Below, piece after piece: positions 14,538 through 22,593 of a stretch of 36,392 nucleotides of DNA. Location of the stretch: NCBI GenBank assembly GCA_030690755.1, contig JAUYGA010000030.1:1-36392 (forward strand). Reading direction: 5' to 3'. Within the stretch, counting starts at the first letter, position 1. Every line of letters begins with the position of its first letter. The stretch comes from Nanobdellota archaeon. GTDB lineage: Archaea > Nanobdellota > Nanobdellia > Woesearchaeales > JAUYGA01. The position numbers were made by a program, and so were the translations under genes. The notes beneath the pieces are model-generated. The model saw only the letters and a program-made list of their open reading frames with translations, was not told the DNA's origin and did no database searches.

Positions 14538-15412
14538 TTTTTGATATCTGTTTTATTATCAATACTGTCTGTTTTTGTTTCGATTTTCTTTTTCTCTTCA
14601 ATTTTGCAGCACTTCTTTTCTTCCAGAACTTTAAATCTGCTGAGCTTATTTATTATGTCTTGGTGCGTTAAACCAAAATTTTCAAAGAGTTTTATTTCTG
14701 CTGCGAAGTTTGCTGATGGTAATGGTCCTCTGCAGAGTGTGCATGGGAAATTGTCAACAGTGCATATTGCATTGCAGCCGCCATTTGTCAGAGGCCCCAT
14801 GCATTCTATTTTTTTTGTGAGAAAGCAGTCATTTCCGCGCTTGGGACATTGGTTGCATACTGGTCCGTTGAAAGGTTCGCTTTTTTTGTTTTCTGCAAAA
14901 TTGTCAAGGAATCGGACAAATTCGTCCTTTATTATTGGGCATCCTCTGAGGTAATAGTCGACTTTTATGTATTCGTCGATTCCTTTTGTTTCTAAAGAAT
15001 CTTTTAGCATGTGCTGGTTGTATACATATTTTATCAATTGATCATTTTCAATAAAGTTTCTGAGTCCAGGGATTCCACCATGGCATGCGCATGCTCCTAG
15101 AGCTACAACAAATTTTGATTTTTTCCTTATGCGCATTAGTTTTTCGAGTTCTTTTTTTGTTGTTATTGCGCCTTCTATTATTGCGATATCAAAATCAGAT
15201 TCGCGGTTTTTTTCTTTCAGTAGATGGAAGTATTGGACATCGAATTTTGATAAGAGTTCAATCAGATTGTCAAGAAAAAGTATTGTGAATTGGCAGCCCT
15301 GGCAGCATGTGAATGAGAAAAAGCCAAGCTTCGGCTTTCTGCCAGTATTTTCTTCTGGTCTCTTGGTTGACGCATTATTTGCCGCTGCTGATTTTGGTTG
15401 GCGATTCCTCAT
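14534..15412 (-). CDS. NiFe hydrogenase small subunit, group 3-like (sulfhydrogenase delta)
   Basis: The electron-transfer subunit carrying iron-sulfur clusters. Proximal cluster ligands are visible in TCCQGCQF (C37, C40), GACACHGG (C108) and RGCPI (C158). Further Cys clusters (C186, C189, C196, C204, C213, C217, C224, C227) could bind two more 4Fe-4S centres. The N-terminus (about 27 residues) and the C-terminus are low-complexity and charged; no Tat signal is present, so the enzyme is cytoplasmic. It follows the SdpI-like gene by 25 bases and overlaps the next gene by four. Its large-subunit partner is at 11158-12432. Confidence 0.9.
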   Translation of the reverse strand: MRNRQPKSAAANNASTKRPEENTGRKPKLGFFSFTCCQGCQFTILFLDNLIELLSKFDVQYFHLLKEKNRESDFDIAIIEGAITTKKELEKLMRIRKKSKFVVALGACACHGGIPGLRNFIENDQLIKYVYNQHMLKDSLETKGIDEYIKVDYYLRGCPIIKDEFVRFLDNFAENKKSEPFNGPVCNQCPKRGNDCFLTKKIECMGPLTNGGCNAICTVDNFPCTLCRGPLPSANFAAEIKLFENFGLTHQDIINKLSRFKVLEEKKCCKIEEKKKIETKTDSIDNKTDIKK

Positions 15413-15437
15413 TTTTTTCTATACTCTTATGCTCTTT

Positions 15438-16151
15438 TTAGTTTATTTCTTTCTTCTTTTTCCCTGAATTCTTCTCTTTTTTAAAAAGATAAAATGAATA
15501 TCCGAATGAGAAAATGACTATTGCAAATATCGGAACTAAAACAAATATCATGCTGATTGCGCTGTTTTCGGGAGCAAAAAAGCTGAGGAGCATCATGAAG
15601 GCAGCAAGCATAAAAAGGAAACTGCCAAGCCTGTGCGTTTTGTTCCAGACTGTTTCAGAAGCAAGTGTCCATGGCGTCCTTATGCCGATGAAATAATTTC
15701 TTTTTATGCTTCTTAATGTGTAACCTAGATAAAAGAACAGCAAAGATATGAGGACAATCACAAACTTGCCCATCTCGAATTTATTGCCTAAAGCCTGCAT
15801 TATCATCCCAGTATAGATTGCGAACATGAATGCAACCATTGCAAGCTTGATTCCATAAAGGTGCTTGAATTCCTCAATGTTTTTCCGGTAAGGGTCGAAA
15901 TATTTGATTACCGAAAGAATTATGTAAATTGTAAGGGCTATTAATGGTAGTCCGAAAAGAGCAAATGTCTTTGGTCCATAATTGTCAATTTCTCCTTTAA
16001 AATTCCAGTGTGTAGGAATCTTGTCTGGCAGGGTTGGGTAAACATATATGCCGATGATTATCATTAAAAGGATTATTGCAATCGGAATTATCTCTTTTAC
16101 AATTTTTGTTATTTTTGTTAGCGGTTTCGTTTGGTTATCTTGTTTGGTCAT
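15438..16151 (-). CDS. SdpI/DUF1648-family membrane protein
   Basis: A 237-residue membrane protein with six likely transmembrane segments. The DUF1648 motif YPTLPDKIPTHWNFKGEID follows the first segment, and the SdpI signature NYFIGIRTPWTLASETVWNKTHRLG lies in the second half. In Bacillus SdpI gives immunity to a secreted toxin and senses it; in archaea the role is unknown. It is the first gene of the hydrogenase small-subunit operon, under a TATA box that implies a leaderless mRNA. Confidence 0.9.
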   Translation of the reverse strand: MTKQDNQTKPLTKITKIVKEIIPIAIILLMIIIGIYVYPTLPDKIPTHWNFKGEIDNYGPKTFALFGLPLIALTIYIILSVIKYFDPYRKNIEEFKHLYGIKLAMVAFMFAIYTGMIMQALGNKFEMGKFVIVLISLLFFYLGYTLRSIKRNYFIGIRTPWTLASETVWNKTHRLGSFLFMLAAFMMLLSFFAPENSAISMIFVLVPIFAIVIFSFGYSFYLFKKEKNSGKKKKEIN

Positions 16152-16171
16152 ATGGATATTGAGGTTTTTGA

Positions 16172-16182
16172 GTTATATAAAA
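16172..16182 (-). promoter_or_regulatory. Box A promoter of the SdpI-like gene and downstream operon
   Basis: The reverse strand reads TTTTATATAAC about 21-31 bases before the ATG at 16151. It probably drives the whole run down to the Nudix gene at 12629. Confidence 0.5.
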
Positions 16183-16265
16183 CTTTCTGAGCTGCTAAAT
16201 AAATATTTGACTCTTAATGAGGTTTTCATGAGGTTTTTCACCAAAACCATTAAAAATCAGCGTCT

Positions 16266-16275
16266 ATTATTATAA
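16266..16275 (+). promoter_or_regulatory. Box A-like promoter of DNA polymerase B
   Basis: ATTATTATAA lies 17-26 bases before the ATG at 16292. It is AT-rich and a little close, but is the best candidate in the gap between the divergent genes. Confidence 0.4.
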
Positions 16276-16291
16276 CTAAAACATAGCTAAA

Positions 16292-18913
16292 ATGATACAA
16301 TTTTACCCGCTAGATGTTACATACAAGGAACATGAAGGAAAGGCCGTAATCTATCTATTTGGCAGAACGTCTTCTGGAGAGCAGATCCTTGTTTTGGACA
16401 GGAATTTTGAGCCTTATTTTTATGTTCTTTTGAAGCAGAATGCTGATGTCGACCAGTTAAGAAATAATTTTAAAAAAATCAAGATAGAAAGCGATAAGGA
16501 AACTGCTGGCGCAAAGGATTTTGTTTTTGTCACAAAAACCGAAATTGTTGAAAAGCTTTATTTTGGGAAAAAAGTCCAGGCGATAAGAGTCTATTCAAAC
16601 CTGCCAAGGTCTGTTCCTGTTCTGAGGGATTTTTTGAAACAGCAGCCTGATGTCAGCGTTGTTCTGGAAGCAGACATACAATTCACAAGAAGGTATCTGA
16701 TTGACAAGAAGATAACTCCGTTGTCGCTTTGCGAGGTTGATGGTGAAGAGGGCAGCGCAAGAGCCAAGGTAAAATACATTATTGATGCAAAAAGCATAAA
16801 ACAGCTTGGCGATCAGATCATTGAAAAGCCAAGAATGCTTGCTTTTGATATAGAGACTTATTCTCCTGATAAGCGAATAATCCCTGAGCAGAATCCCATT
16901 CTTATGATTTCTTTTTATGGCGATTTTGACGCCTCAGGCGCAGGAGGAACTTCGGGAGTTGACTCAGGAAGTGGTTTTAAGAAAGTCATTACTTGGAAGA
17001 AATTCAAGACAGATTTTGATTACATCGAGTTTGTCAATAGTGAAGCAGACCTTCTTGAAAGATTCAAAGAGGTTGTCGAAGATTATAAGCCTGATTTTAT
17101 GGTAGGATATTTTTCTGATGGATTTGATCTTCCATACATAAAGACAAGGTCTGAGAAATACAAAATCAAGCTGGACATTGGTCTGGACCACTCAAACATA
17201 GAACTTGGCAAAGGAACAAAAAACACTGCGCAGATAACAGGTATAATCCATCTTGATATCTTCAAGTATGTGAGCAAAATCCTTGGAAAGACTCTTGAGA
17301 CAGAATCTTACCGTTTGGATTTGGTTGCAAATGAACTTCTTGGAGAAAGAAAATATGATGTGGATATAGGGGAGTTGCATAAGGTCTGGGACAATAAGGA
17401 TGTTTCTCCAGATGAGATTGAAAAATTCTGCATATACAATCTTCAGGATTCTGTTCTGACATTGAAACTTGCAAGAAAAGTATTGCCAAACATAATAGAA
17501 CTGGTAAAGATTATTGGCTTAACTGTTTATGATGTCAACAGGATGAGCTCTTCACAGATAGTCGAATGGTATCTGATAAATAAAGCAAAGGAGTATAATC
17601 AGCTTGTTCCTAATCGTCCTCCATACACTGAGACAAAAGAACGCTTAGAGCAGAGTTTTGAAGGCGCTTTTGTTTTTGAGCCAAAACCTGGACTTTACAA
17701 AGAGGTTGCTATTTTTGATTATCGCAGTCTATATCCTTCAATAATCAGTTCTCATAATATCTCTCCTGGGACTCTTGACTGTTCATGCTGCGAAGATGAT
17801 GGAGATTATGTTCCGACAAGTTTTCTTAATGAGGTTGTTCGTTCTGAAAAATCAGAAAAAACAGAAAAAAATGAGAAGCCAGAAAGAACAGAAAAGGAGC
17901 CTGCGCAGAAAAAGGCAAAGCATTGGTTTTGCAAGAAAAGGAAAGGTTTCATCCCGATAATAATCGAGGAGCTTATCAAGAGAAGGATGCGCATTAAGGA
18001 GATGATGAAATCAGGCGATGCTGAAAAGAATGTTTTCTTAGACGCAAGGCAGCAGACATTGAAACTGATGGCCAACTCATTTTACGGTTACCTCGGCTTT
18101 TTCGGAGCAAGATGGTATTCTATCGAATCCGCTGAAGCAGTAACTGCATACGGCAGGCATTACATCCTTAAAGTCATAAATGAAGCCCAGAAGAGAAAGT
18201 TTGTTGTCCTATACAGCGACACAGATTCTATCTTCCTGCATCTGGAAGGAAAGACATTGAAAGAGGCTCTTGATTTCAGCGAGGAGATAAATGTAGAGCT
18301 TCCAGGCATAATGGAACTGGAATTTGAAGGGGTTTTTCCTGCAGCATTATTTGTTTCTGCAAAAGAAGGAAGCTATGGCGCAAAGAAAAAATATGCCTTG
18401 CTTGACAAAAAAGGAAACATCAAAGTCAAGGGTTTTGAATCTGTAAGAAGAAACTGGAGCCTTATTGCAAAAGATTTGCAGGAAAAAGTTCTTGGGATTG
18501 TTTTAAGGGAAGGCTCTGGGAAAAAAGCCCTGGAGTATGTGAAGAGCGCAATAACTGATCTTAAAGACCATAAAGTTTCGCTCGATAAAGTCCAGATATT
18601 CACGCAGCTTCAAAAAGAAATAGAGGATTATGATTCTGTCGGTCCTCATGTACGCGTTGCAATGCGCATGAAAGCAAAAGGTATTGATGTAGGTCCTGGT
18701 TCGATAATAAGATATGTGATTACTTCTGGAAAAGAACGTATTGGCGAGAGGGCAAGGCTTGTTGAAGAGATATCGCAGAAGGACTATGATGCAGATTATT
18801 ACATAAATAACCAGGTTATTCCTGCAGTTGATAAGATTCTTGCAATATTTGGGTATAGTAAAGATGATTTTTTGAGCGAGAAAAAACAGAGCAAGCTTGA
18901 CGGATTTTTCTGA
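16292..18913 (+). CDS. polB: Family B DNA polymerase
   Basis: A replicative DNA polymerase with proofreading. Exonuclease motifs: D186/E188 in AFDIETYS, D279 in GYFSDGFDLPY, D386 in YNLQDS. Polymerase motifs: DYRSLYPSI (476-484), KLMANSFYGY (591-600), YSDTDS (641-646). The C-terminus QSKLDGFF is a PIP box for the PCNA clamp. Two low-complexity insertions stand out: Gly/Ser-rich at about 213-229, inside the exonuclease domain, and Lys/Glu-rich at about 517-543, between motifs A and B. At 873 residues it is about 100 longer than Pyrococcus PolB. It is a single gene with its own promoter. Confidence 0.97.
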   Translation: MIQFYPLDVTYKEHEGKAVIYLFGRTSSGEQILVLDRNFEPYFYVLLKQNADVDQLRNNFKKIKIESDKETAGAKDFVFVTKTEIVEKLYFGKKVQAIRVYSNLPRSVPVLRDFLKQQPDVSVVLEADIQFTRRYLIDKKITPLSLCEVDGEEGSARAKVKYIIDAKSIKQLGDQIIEKPRMLAFDIETYSPDKRIIPEQNPILMISFYGDFDASGAGGTSGVDSGSGFKKVITWKKFKTDFDYIEFVNSEADLLERFKEVVEDYKPDFMVGYFSDGFDLPYIKTRSEKYKIKLDIGLDHSNIELGKGTKNTAQITGIIHLDIFKYVSKILGKTLETESYRLDLVANELLGERKYDVDIGELHKVWDNKDVSPDEIEKFCIYNLQDSVLTLKLARKVLPNIIELVKIIGLTVYDVNRMSSSQIVEWYLINKAKEYNQLVPNRPPYTETKERLEQSFEGAFVFEPKPGLYKEVAIFDYRSLYPSIISSHNISPGTLDCSCCEDDGDYVPTSFLNEVVRSEKSEKTEKNEKPERTEKEPAQKKAKHWFCKKRKGFIPIIIEELIKRRMRIKEMMKSGDAEKNVFLDARQQTLKLMANSFYGYLGFFGARWYSIESAEAVTAYGRHYILKVINEAQKRKFVVLYSDTDSIFLHLEGKTLKEALDFSEEINVELPGIMELEFEGVFPAALFVSAKEGSYGAKKKYALLDKKGNIKVKGFESVRRNWSLIAKDLQEKVLGIVLREGSGKKALEYVKSAITDLKDHKVSLDKVQIFTQLQKEIEDYDSVGPHVRVAMRMKAKGIDVGPGSIIRYVITSGKERIGERARLVEEISQKDYDADYYINNQVIPAVDKILAIFGYSKDDFLSEKKQSKLDGFF

Positions 18914-18937
18914 GAATGAGTTGTTATTTGCAGTTAT

Positions 18938-19510
18938 TTAATCTGACTTTATTTGAGTAGTTTGTTCATTTTGCGCATCAAAGCTTCTTGGGATATAATC
19001 TCTGTCTGCTGCAAAATTTAGGGATTTCATAAAGAATTCTTGGAATGTGTCTGCTATATCTTCTATGTCTCTGGGATCATTCTTTGCTGCGTGGATTCCT
19101 TCATTTATTTTCATTGCAGCAAGATGCTTTGTTCTTCTAGTAGTTATAGCATAATCATGATGTGTCAGATATTCATCAATTTCAGATCCATAAAAAAGGC
19201 GTAGTTGTTTAAGAACTTGGATCTGGCTGGCTGTTCCTATGCCTTTTCTTTCTGCAGCTGTGAAACTATCATGATTAACTGCGTCCATAGGATAGAAATC
19301 GCCGAAGACAATCTGTTTTTTATCATGGTTGACATAGATTAGTGTATGTCCGATTAAGTGCTTGTTATCCTTTTCAACATCATTTATGTGGAAGTTAAAA
19401 TAATCTGCATATCGTCCACCAGTCGTTCCAAAATGAGATTCAATTATGCATTCCACAAAATGCGCAGGATTCTGTTTTACAATATCTGATAGTTCATTGA
19501 AGTTAACCAT
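18938..19510 (-). CDS. Hypothetical protein with a GNAT-like motif, 190 aa
   Basis: I do not firmly recognise the family. The stretch HTLIYVNHDKKQIVFGDFYP followed by ERKGIGTASQIQVLKQL (residues 87-103) resembles the strand, loop and helix of GNAT acetyltransferase motif A, where RxxGxG/A binds acetyl-CoA. The last 20 residues are polar and probably disordered. A GAGGG Shine-Dalgarno lies about six bases before the ATG. It is convergent with polB, leaving only 24 bases between them. The acetyltransferase role is an inference from one motif. Confidence 0.55.
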   Translation of the reverse strand: MVNFNELSDIVKQNPAHFVECIIESHFGTTGGRYADYFNFHINDVEKDNKHLIGHTLIYVNHDKKQIVFGDFYPMDAVNHDSFTAAERKGIGTASQIQVLKQLRLFYGSEIDEYLTHHDYAITTRRTKHLAAMKINEGIHAAKNDPRDIEDIADTFQEFFMKSLNFAADRDYIPRSFDAQNEQTTQIKSD

Positions 19511-19794
19511 TTCATTCCCTCTGTGTGTTATGCATCTTGTTTTATTAATTTCATATTTTTACCACTTACTTGTAGTTAATTTATAAATATTTCTTTATTC
19601 TGTTTGAGCCTTTGAAAAACAGGCATAAAATAAGATGAACTTAAAAATCTAGTGAATCTGCCCCAAGTATATACCTCATATACTAAAGATATAAATGTTC
19701 CATAAACTATGCTATAGCAAAGTAAAAGACTACTTAGAAATCTAGAATTTTAAAACATAAATGACTGAATATAAAGAGTAACTCTGAAACTAAA

Positions 19795-19938
19795 ATGCTG
19801 AATATATTCAATAATCTGGAATACCTGGAGCCGAGATGCCCAAAATGCGGAATTGTCCTAGATTATGATGGAAACACAAAATACGAAGAAAAACACAAGG
19901 CCCACGTCTGCTGCCATTGCGGCGTTGTTCTGAAATGA
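19795..19938 (+). CDS. Small zinc-ribbon protein, 47 aa
   Basis: A 47-residue protein with two cysteine knuckles, RCPKCGIVLD (C15, C18) and VCCHCGVVLK (C39 or C40, and C42), spaced as in a zinc ribbon, plus His34, His37 and His41. Both knuckles end in GxV, as in TFB- and RPB9-type ribbons. It stands alone, with about 280 AT-rich bases upstream in which I see no gene, and no clear Shine-Dalgarno. It could be a small nucleic-acid-binding or protein-contact module. The intact paired CxxC motifs argue strongly that it is coding. Confidence 0.7.
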   Translation: MLNIFNNLEYLEPRCPKCGIVLDYDGNTKYEEKHKAHVCCHCGVVLK

Positions 19939-20001
19939 ATGTTGTTCTAATTTTTTTTGTAGGGTAGCTAATAATTCTGGCTTTAACTTTTTTATTCTAA
20001 C

Positions 20002-20105
20002 TGCGGCAAGAATAATGGCGGCAGACGGACATTTTCTACTGAAAATGTCCTACGCGACACTCCGTAGGAGCCATCCCTCGTCGCGTCTGCGCCATTGTTG
20101 CCGCA
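20002..20105. repeat. GC-rich palindromic element B
   Basis: Imperfect terminal inverted repeats of about 22 bp: the left end starts TGCGGCAAGAATAATGGCG and the right end, reversed, starts TGCGGCAACAATGGCGCA. Inside are a 10-bp hairpin GGACATTTTC/GAAAATGTCC and a 7-bp hairpin TCCTACG/CGTAGGA. The right end closely matches that of element A, so the two are one family. Confidence 0.65.
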
Positions 20106-20125
20106 TGTGAAAATTATAGATTATG

Positions 20126-20237
20126 AAAAATCCAACTCTGGCGGCGGCGAGCCGGGGGACGTCCCTTACGGGGTGGCGAGCAGGGCAAATTTACAAAGTA
20201 AATTTGACCGTCGCCTGCCAGAAGTAGATGGATTTTT
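20126..20237. repeat. GC-rich palindromic element C
   Basis: Outer arms AAAAATCCA (20126-20134) and TGGATTTTT (20229-20237) enclose pairing CTGGCGGCGGCGA/TCGCCTGCCAG. The interior holds the palindrome GGGACGTCCC and the hairpin CAAATTTAC/GTAAATTTG with loop AAA. It begins 20 bases after element B, and any reading frame across it is an artefact of the repeat. Confidence 0.55.
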
Positions 20238-20298
20238 TAAATATCCCTTAAGAAAGATAGATTTGCGATGGGTTTTTATTATTTTGACTATTCCTTTA

Positions 20299-20482
20299 TT
20301 TTGCGCCGATGATGACGTTATCAACCCCTAACTTTTACGAAAAGTTAGGACCAAAAGAGGTCAGGCATAAAGCCTGACTACGCTCTTTGAAAGTAGCTTT
20401 GATGCGAGCGGTTTTTAATTCTTTCTCGATGGTTTTTTAAAAGAAAATGCAATATTACTTTTGCGCCGATGATGACGTTATC
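20299..20482. repeat. Direct repeats of 24 bp flanking structured DNA
   Basis: An identical 24-base sequence containing GCGCCGATGATGACG occurs at 20299-20322 and 20459-20482, exactly 160 bases apart. Between them are the 10-bp hairpin CCTAACTTTT/AAAAGTTAGG (loop ACG) and a nested hairpin AAGAG-GTCAGGC/GCCTGAC-CTCTT. No gene fits here. Confidence 0.6.
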
Positions 20483-20526
20483 CCCGCGATGGTTTAGTCC
20501 ATCGATAAGATAACTTACTGAGGCGC
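20463..20526 (+). ncRNA. Candidate C/D box-like structured RNA
   Basis: A GCGCC/GGCGC terminal stem (20463-20467/20522-20526) brackets ATGATGA (20469-20475), matching the C box RUGAUGA, and CTGA (20518-20521), matching the D box. This is the layout of a kink-turn C/D small RNA of 64 bases. The interior is self-complementary (GTTATC/GATAAC, CGATGG/CCATCG) and lacks clear C'/D' boxes, so it may be a structured element, not a methylation guide. No strong promoter is seen. Confidence 0.3.
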
Positions 20527-20578
20527 GCTTAAATTCAGTTTTTTTAAGTCATTTAAATTGCAAACAATAGTTCACAAT

Positions 20579-20689
20579 TTAAGCATCATCCCAGACTTCA
20601 TCGTCTTTGTTATCCCAGAGCTCTTTCATTTTCTGCTGCTGAACTCTATGTAGAAATTTGTCGTATTGACTGCTTTTTTTTATCAGCAT
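20579..20689 (-). CDS. Very small acidic-tailed protein, 36 aa, coupled to aIF2 gamma
   Basis: A 36-residue frame whose ATG follows the aIF2 gamma stop codon by one base, so it is probably translated by coupling. It begins MLIKKSSQYDKFLHRV and ends MKELWDNKDDEVWDDA; a short basic helix followed by an acidic Trp-rich tail. The ending resembles the C-termini of small archaeal antitoxins (AbrB/RelB type), but there is no DNA-binding domain and no toxin gene next to it. The function is unknown. Confidence 0.6.
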   Translation of the reverse strand: MLIKKSSQYDKFLHRVQQQKMKELWDNKDDEVWDDA

Positions 20690-20690
20690 T

Positions 20691-22082
20691 TTATTTCTCT
20701 TTAATGAATCCGTATCCAATCAGTCTGAATCTTGTTCCGACTCTTCTGGAGATTGTTACTCTTGCGCCGATGTCTGCGCATACCGGTATCTTAAGCTTGC
20801 AGTGGAACTTGTTTTTTCCGAGAGAATCGACTATTCCTACAGTCGCGGATGAATTGACATTCAACATTAAAGGTTCGCCAAGTTTTATCGGTTCTACATC
20901 AAGCTCTTTATCAGATCCGACAACTCTCTTGAGAAGGTGCGGCTGCATTGTTAGCTCGTACCAAATCTCTGGCAATTTTCCTGGCAGGCCTACGATTGCT
21001 CCGCTTAATGTATCAGCTTTTACAATGCCTGGATCAAGCTGTGTCAGTATCCCGACTGATCCGCCTGGATGAATCTGATTTACTTTGACGTTTCCTGTGA
21101 TGGCGCTGACTATTTTTGTTTTTATTGGTATCCATACTTTTCTGTTTTTCTCTTCAATTTCTCGTCCAGGTTTTATTTCGATTTCATCTCCGACTTTCAG
21201 TATTCCTTGCTTTAATGATCCTCCAAGGACGCCGCCGACAATCTTTTCAGGTGAAGAACCTGGTTTGTTGATATCAAATGATCTTGCCACAAACATGATT
21301 GGTGTTTTTGTGTTGTCTCTTTCTGGCGTAGGTATTTGCTTTTGTATTGCCATTATCAATGCATCGATGTTTATTGTGTGCTGGGCAGAAATTGGTATGA
21401 TTGGAGCGTTTTCATAGCTTGTCCCTTTAAGGAAGGATTTTATCTGCTGATAGCTTCTTTGCGCCTGCTCTTTTGGGACTAGGTCTATCTTGTTTTGGAC
21501 AACAATTATTTTTTTTATTCCGACAATCTCTAAAGCTGTCAGATGTTCCCGTGTTTGAGGTTGCGGGCAGAATTCGTTTGCTGCTACGAGAAGCAAGGCG
21601 CCGTCCATTATGTTTGCGCCAGACAACATTGTCGCCATAAGTGATTCGTGCCCAGGCGCGTCGATGAATGATACTTTTCTTTGAGGAACTGCAGCTGCTC
21701 CGCATTTTGGGCATTCTTTTTTTGCGCAGTAGCATTCTGGCTCTTCGCAGTTCGGGCATTTATAGATTACAGCGTCAGCATATCCCAGTCTTATTGTGAT
21801 TCCTCTCTTGATTTCTTCAGAATGCGTGTCAGTCCATTTGCCTGAAAGTTTTTCTGTCAGCGTTGTCTTCCCATGATCTACATGTCCGACAAAACCAATG
21901 CTTACTTCTGGCTGAGAACTCTCTATTTCATTGCCGCTTGCCTCTTCTAGAACAAAGTCTTTTTTCTTGGCAGCGGTTGCAGTTGTTTTCGGCTTTTGTT
22001 TCTTCTCTTTAACGCTTTTAACTTTTGCATCTGTTGATTCGTCAACTTTTTCTATTTTTTCAGTTTCCTTTTTCTTAGCCAT
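20691..22082 (-). CDS. Translation initiation factor aIF2 subunit gamma
   Basis: The GTPase subunit that brings initiator tRNA to the ribosome. G1 is GHVDHGKTT (66-74), G3 is DAPGHES, G4 is NKID, and the zinc knuckle CPNC...CYCAKKECPKCG is present, as is RGITIRLGYAD in the switch region. The N-terminus has an extra roughly 55 residues rich in Lys, Glu, Thr and Ala. I place the start at the ATG at 22082 (MAKKKETEK), 14 codons inside the longest frame, because a TATA box lies 25-34 bases upstream. It is downstream of eS6. Confidence 0.95.
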   Translation of the reverse strand: MAKKKETEKIEKVDESTDAKVKSVKEKKQKPKTTATAAKKKDFVLEEASGNEIESSQPEVSIGFVGHVDHGKTTLTEKLSGKWTDTHSEEIKRGITIRLGYADAVIYKCPNCEEPECYCAKKECPKCGAAAVPQRKVSFIDAPGHESLMATMLSGANIMDGALLLVAANEFCPQPQTREHLTALEIVGIKKIIVVQNKIDLVPKEQAQRSYQQIKSFLKGTSYENAPIIPISAQHTINIDALIMAIQKQIPTPERDNTKTPIMFVARSFDINKPGSSPEKIVGGVLGGSLKQGILKVGDEIEIKPGREIEEKNRKVWIPIKTKIVSAITGNVKVNQIHPGGSVGILTQLDPGIVKADTLSGAIVGLPGKLPEIWYELTMQPHLLKRVVGSDKELDVEPIKLGEPLMLNVNSSATVGIVDSLGKNKFHCKLKIPVCADIGARVTISRRVGTRFRLIGYGFIKEK

Positions 22083-22106
22083 AGTTATTAACAAAAAGTC
22101 GAATGA

Positions 22107-22116
22107 GTTTATAAAT
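22107..22116 (-). promoter_or_regulatory. Box A promoter of aIF2 gamma
   Basis: GTTTATAAAT on the plus strand reads ATTTATAAAC on the coding strand, 25-34 bases before the ATG at 22082. It supports that start and independent expression from eS6. Confidence 0.5.
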
Positions 22117-22140
22117 TTAAACAATCAACAGAGAATAGTA

Positions 22141-22536
22141 TTACTTTTTCTTCTCTTCTGTCTTTTCTTTAGCGACCAGCTTTTCTCTGCCTTCTTTTAA
22201 TATCTTAACATTGACTTCTGCAGTTTTTTCATATATTGTGTTTCCTGCAACAGTCTTTAGAACTCTTAAACCTTTTCTCTTGTTTCTTCTCAGACCTATT
22301 CCTTTTACTATAGGTATTTTTTTCCTGACACTTCCTCTGACGTCTTTTCTCATAGGAAATCCTGCAATGTCAGATCCGCCGGTTATCTCAAATTCATATC
22401 CTGGAAGATCAACTGATTCTCCTTTGAAAGTCTGACCTATCTTAAGTCCGTTAATGCTGCTTGCATTCGGTTCTTTTACGTCCTTCAGATAGCTCTGTCC
22501 TGTTTTTGGATTGCTTATGACAAGTTTGAATTCCAT
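22141..22536 (-). CDS. Ribosomal protein eS6
   Basis: A small-subunit ribosomal protein of 131 residues. The start MEFKLVISNPKTGQSYLKD, LPGYEFEITGGSDIAGFPMR and the basic GLRRNKRKGLRVLKT match archaeal eS6. A short Lys/Glu-rich tail ends it. I use the ATG at 22536, with AGGTG as Shine-Dalgarno, not the GTG inside that site. eS6 is next to aIF2 gamma in many archaea, as here. Confidence 0.95.
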   Translation of the reverse strand: MEFKLVISNPKTGQSYLKDVKEPNASSINGLKIGQTFKGESVDLPGYEFEITGGSDIAGFPMRKDVRGSVRKKIPIVKGIGLRRNKRKGLRVLKTVAGNTIYEKTAEVNVKILKEGREKLVAKEKTEEKKK

Positions 22537-22593
22537 TTTTTGCACCTATTATTCATATCTCGCGCTTTTATTAGTTGATTATTGACAATTATT

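Noticed and set aside
20095..20331. 78-aa frame across element C and the first direct repeat
   Set aside because: It follows inverted-repeat sequence and crosses unrelated elements. There is no start signal.
19939..20578. CRISPR array
   Set aside because: The repeats here are inverted or occur only twice at 160-base spacing. There are no regular spacers and no cas genes.
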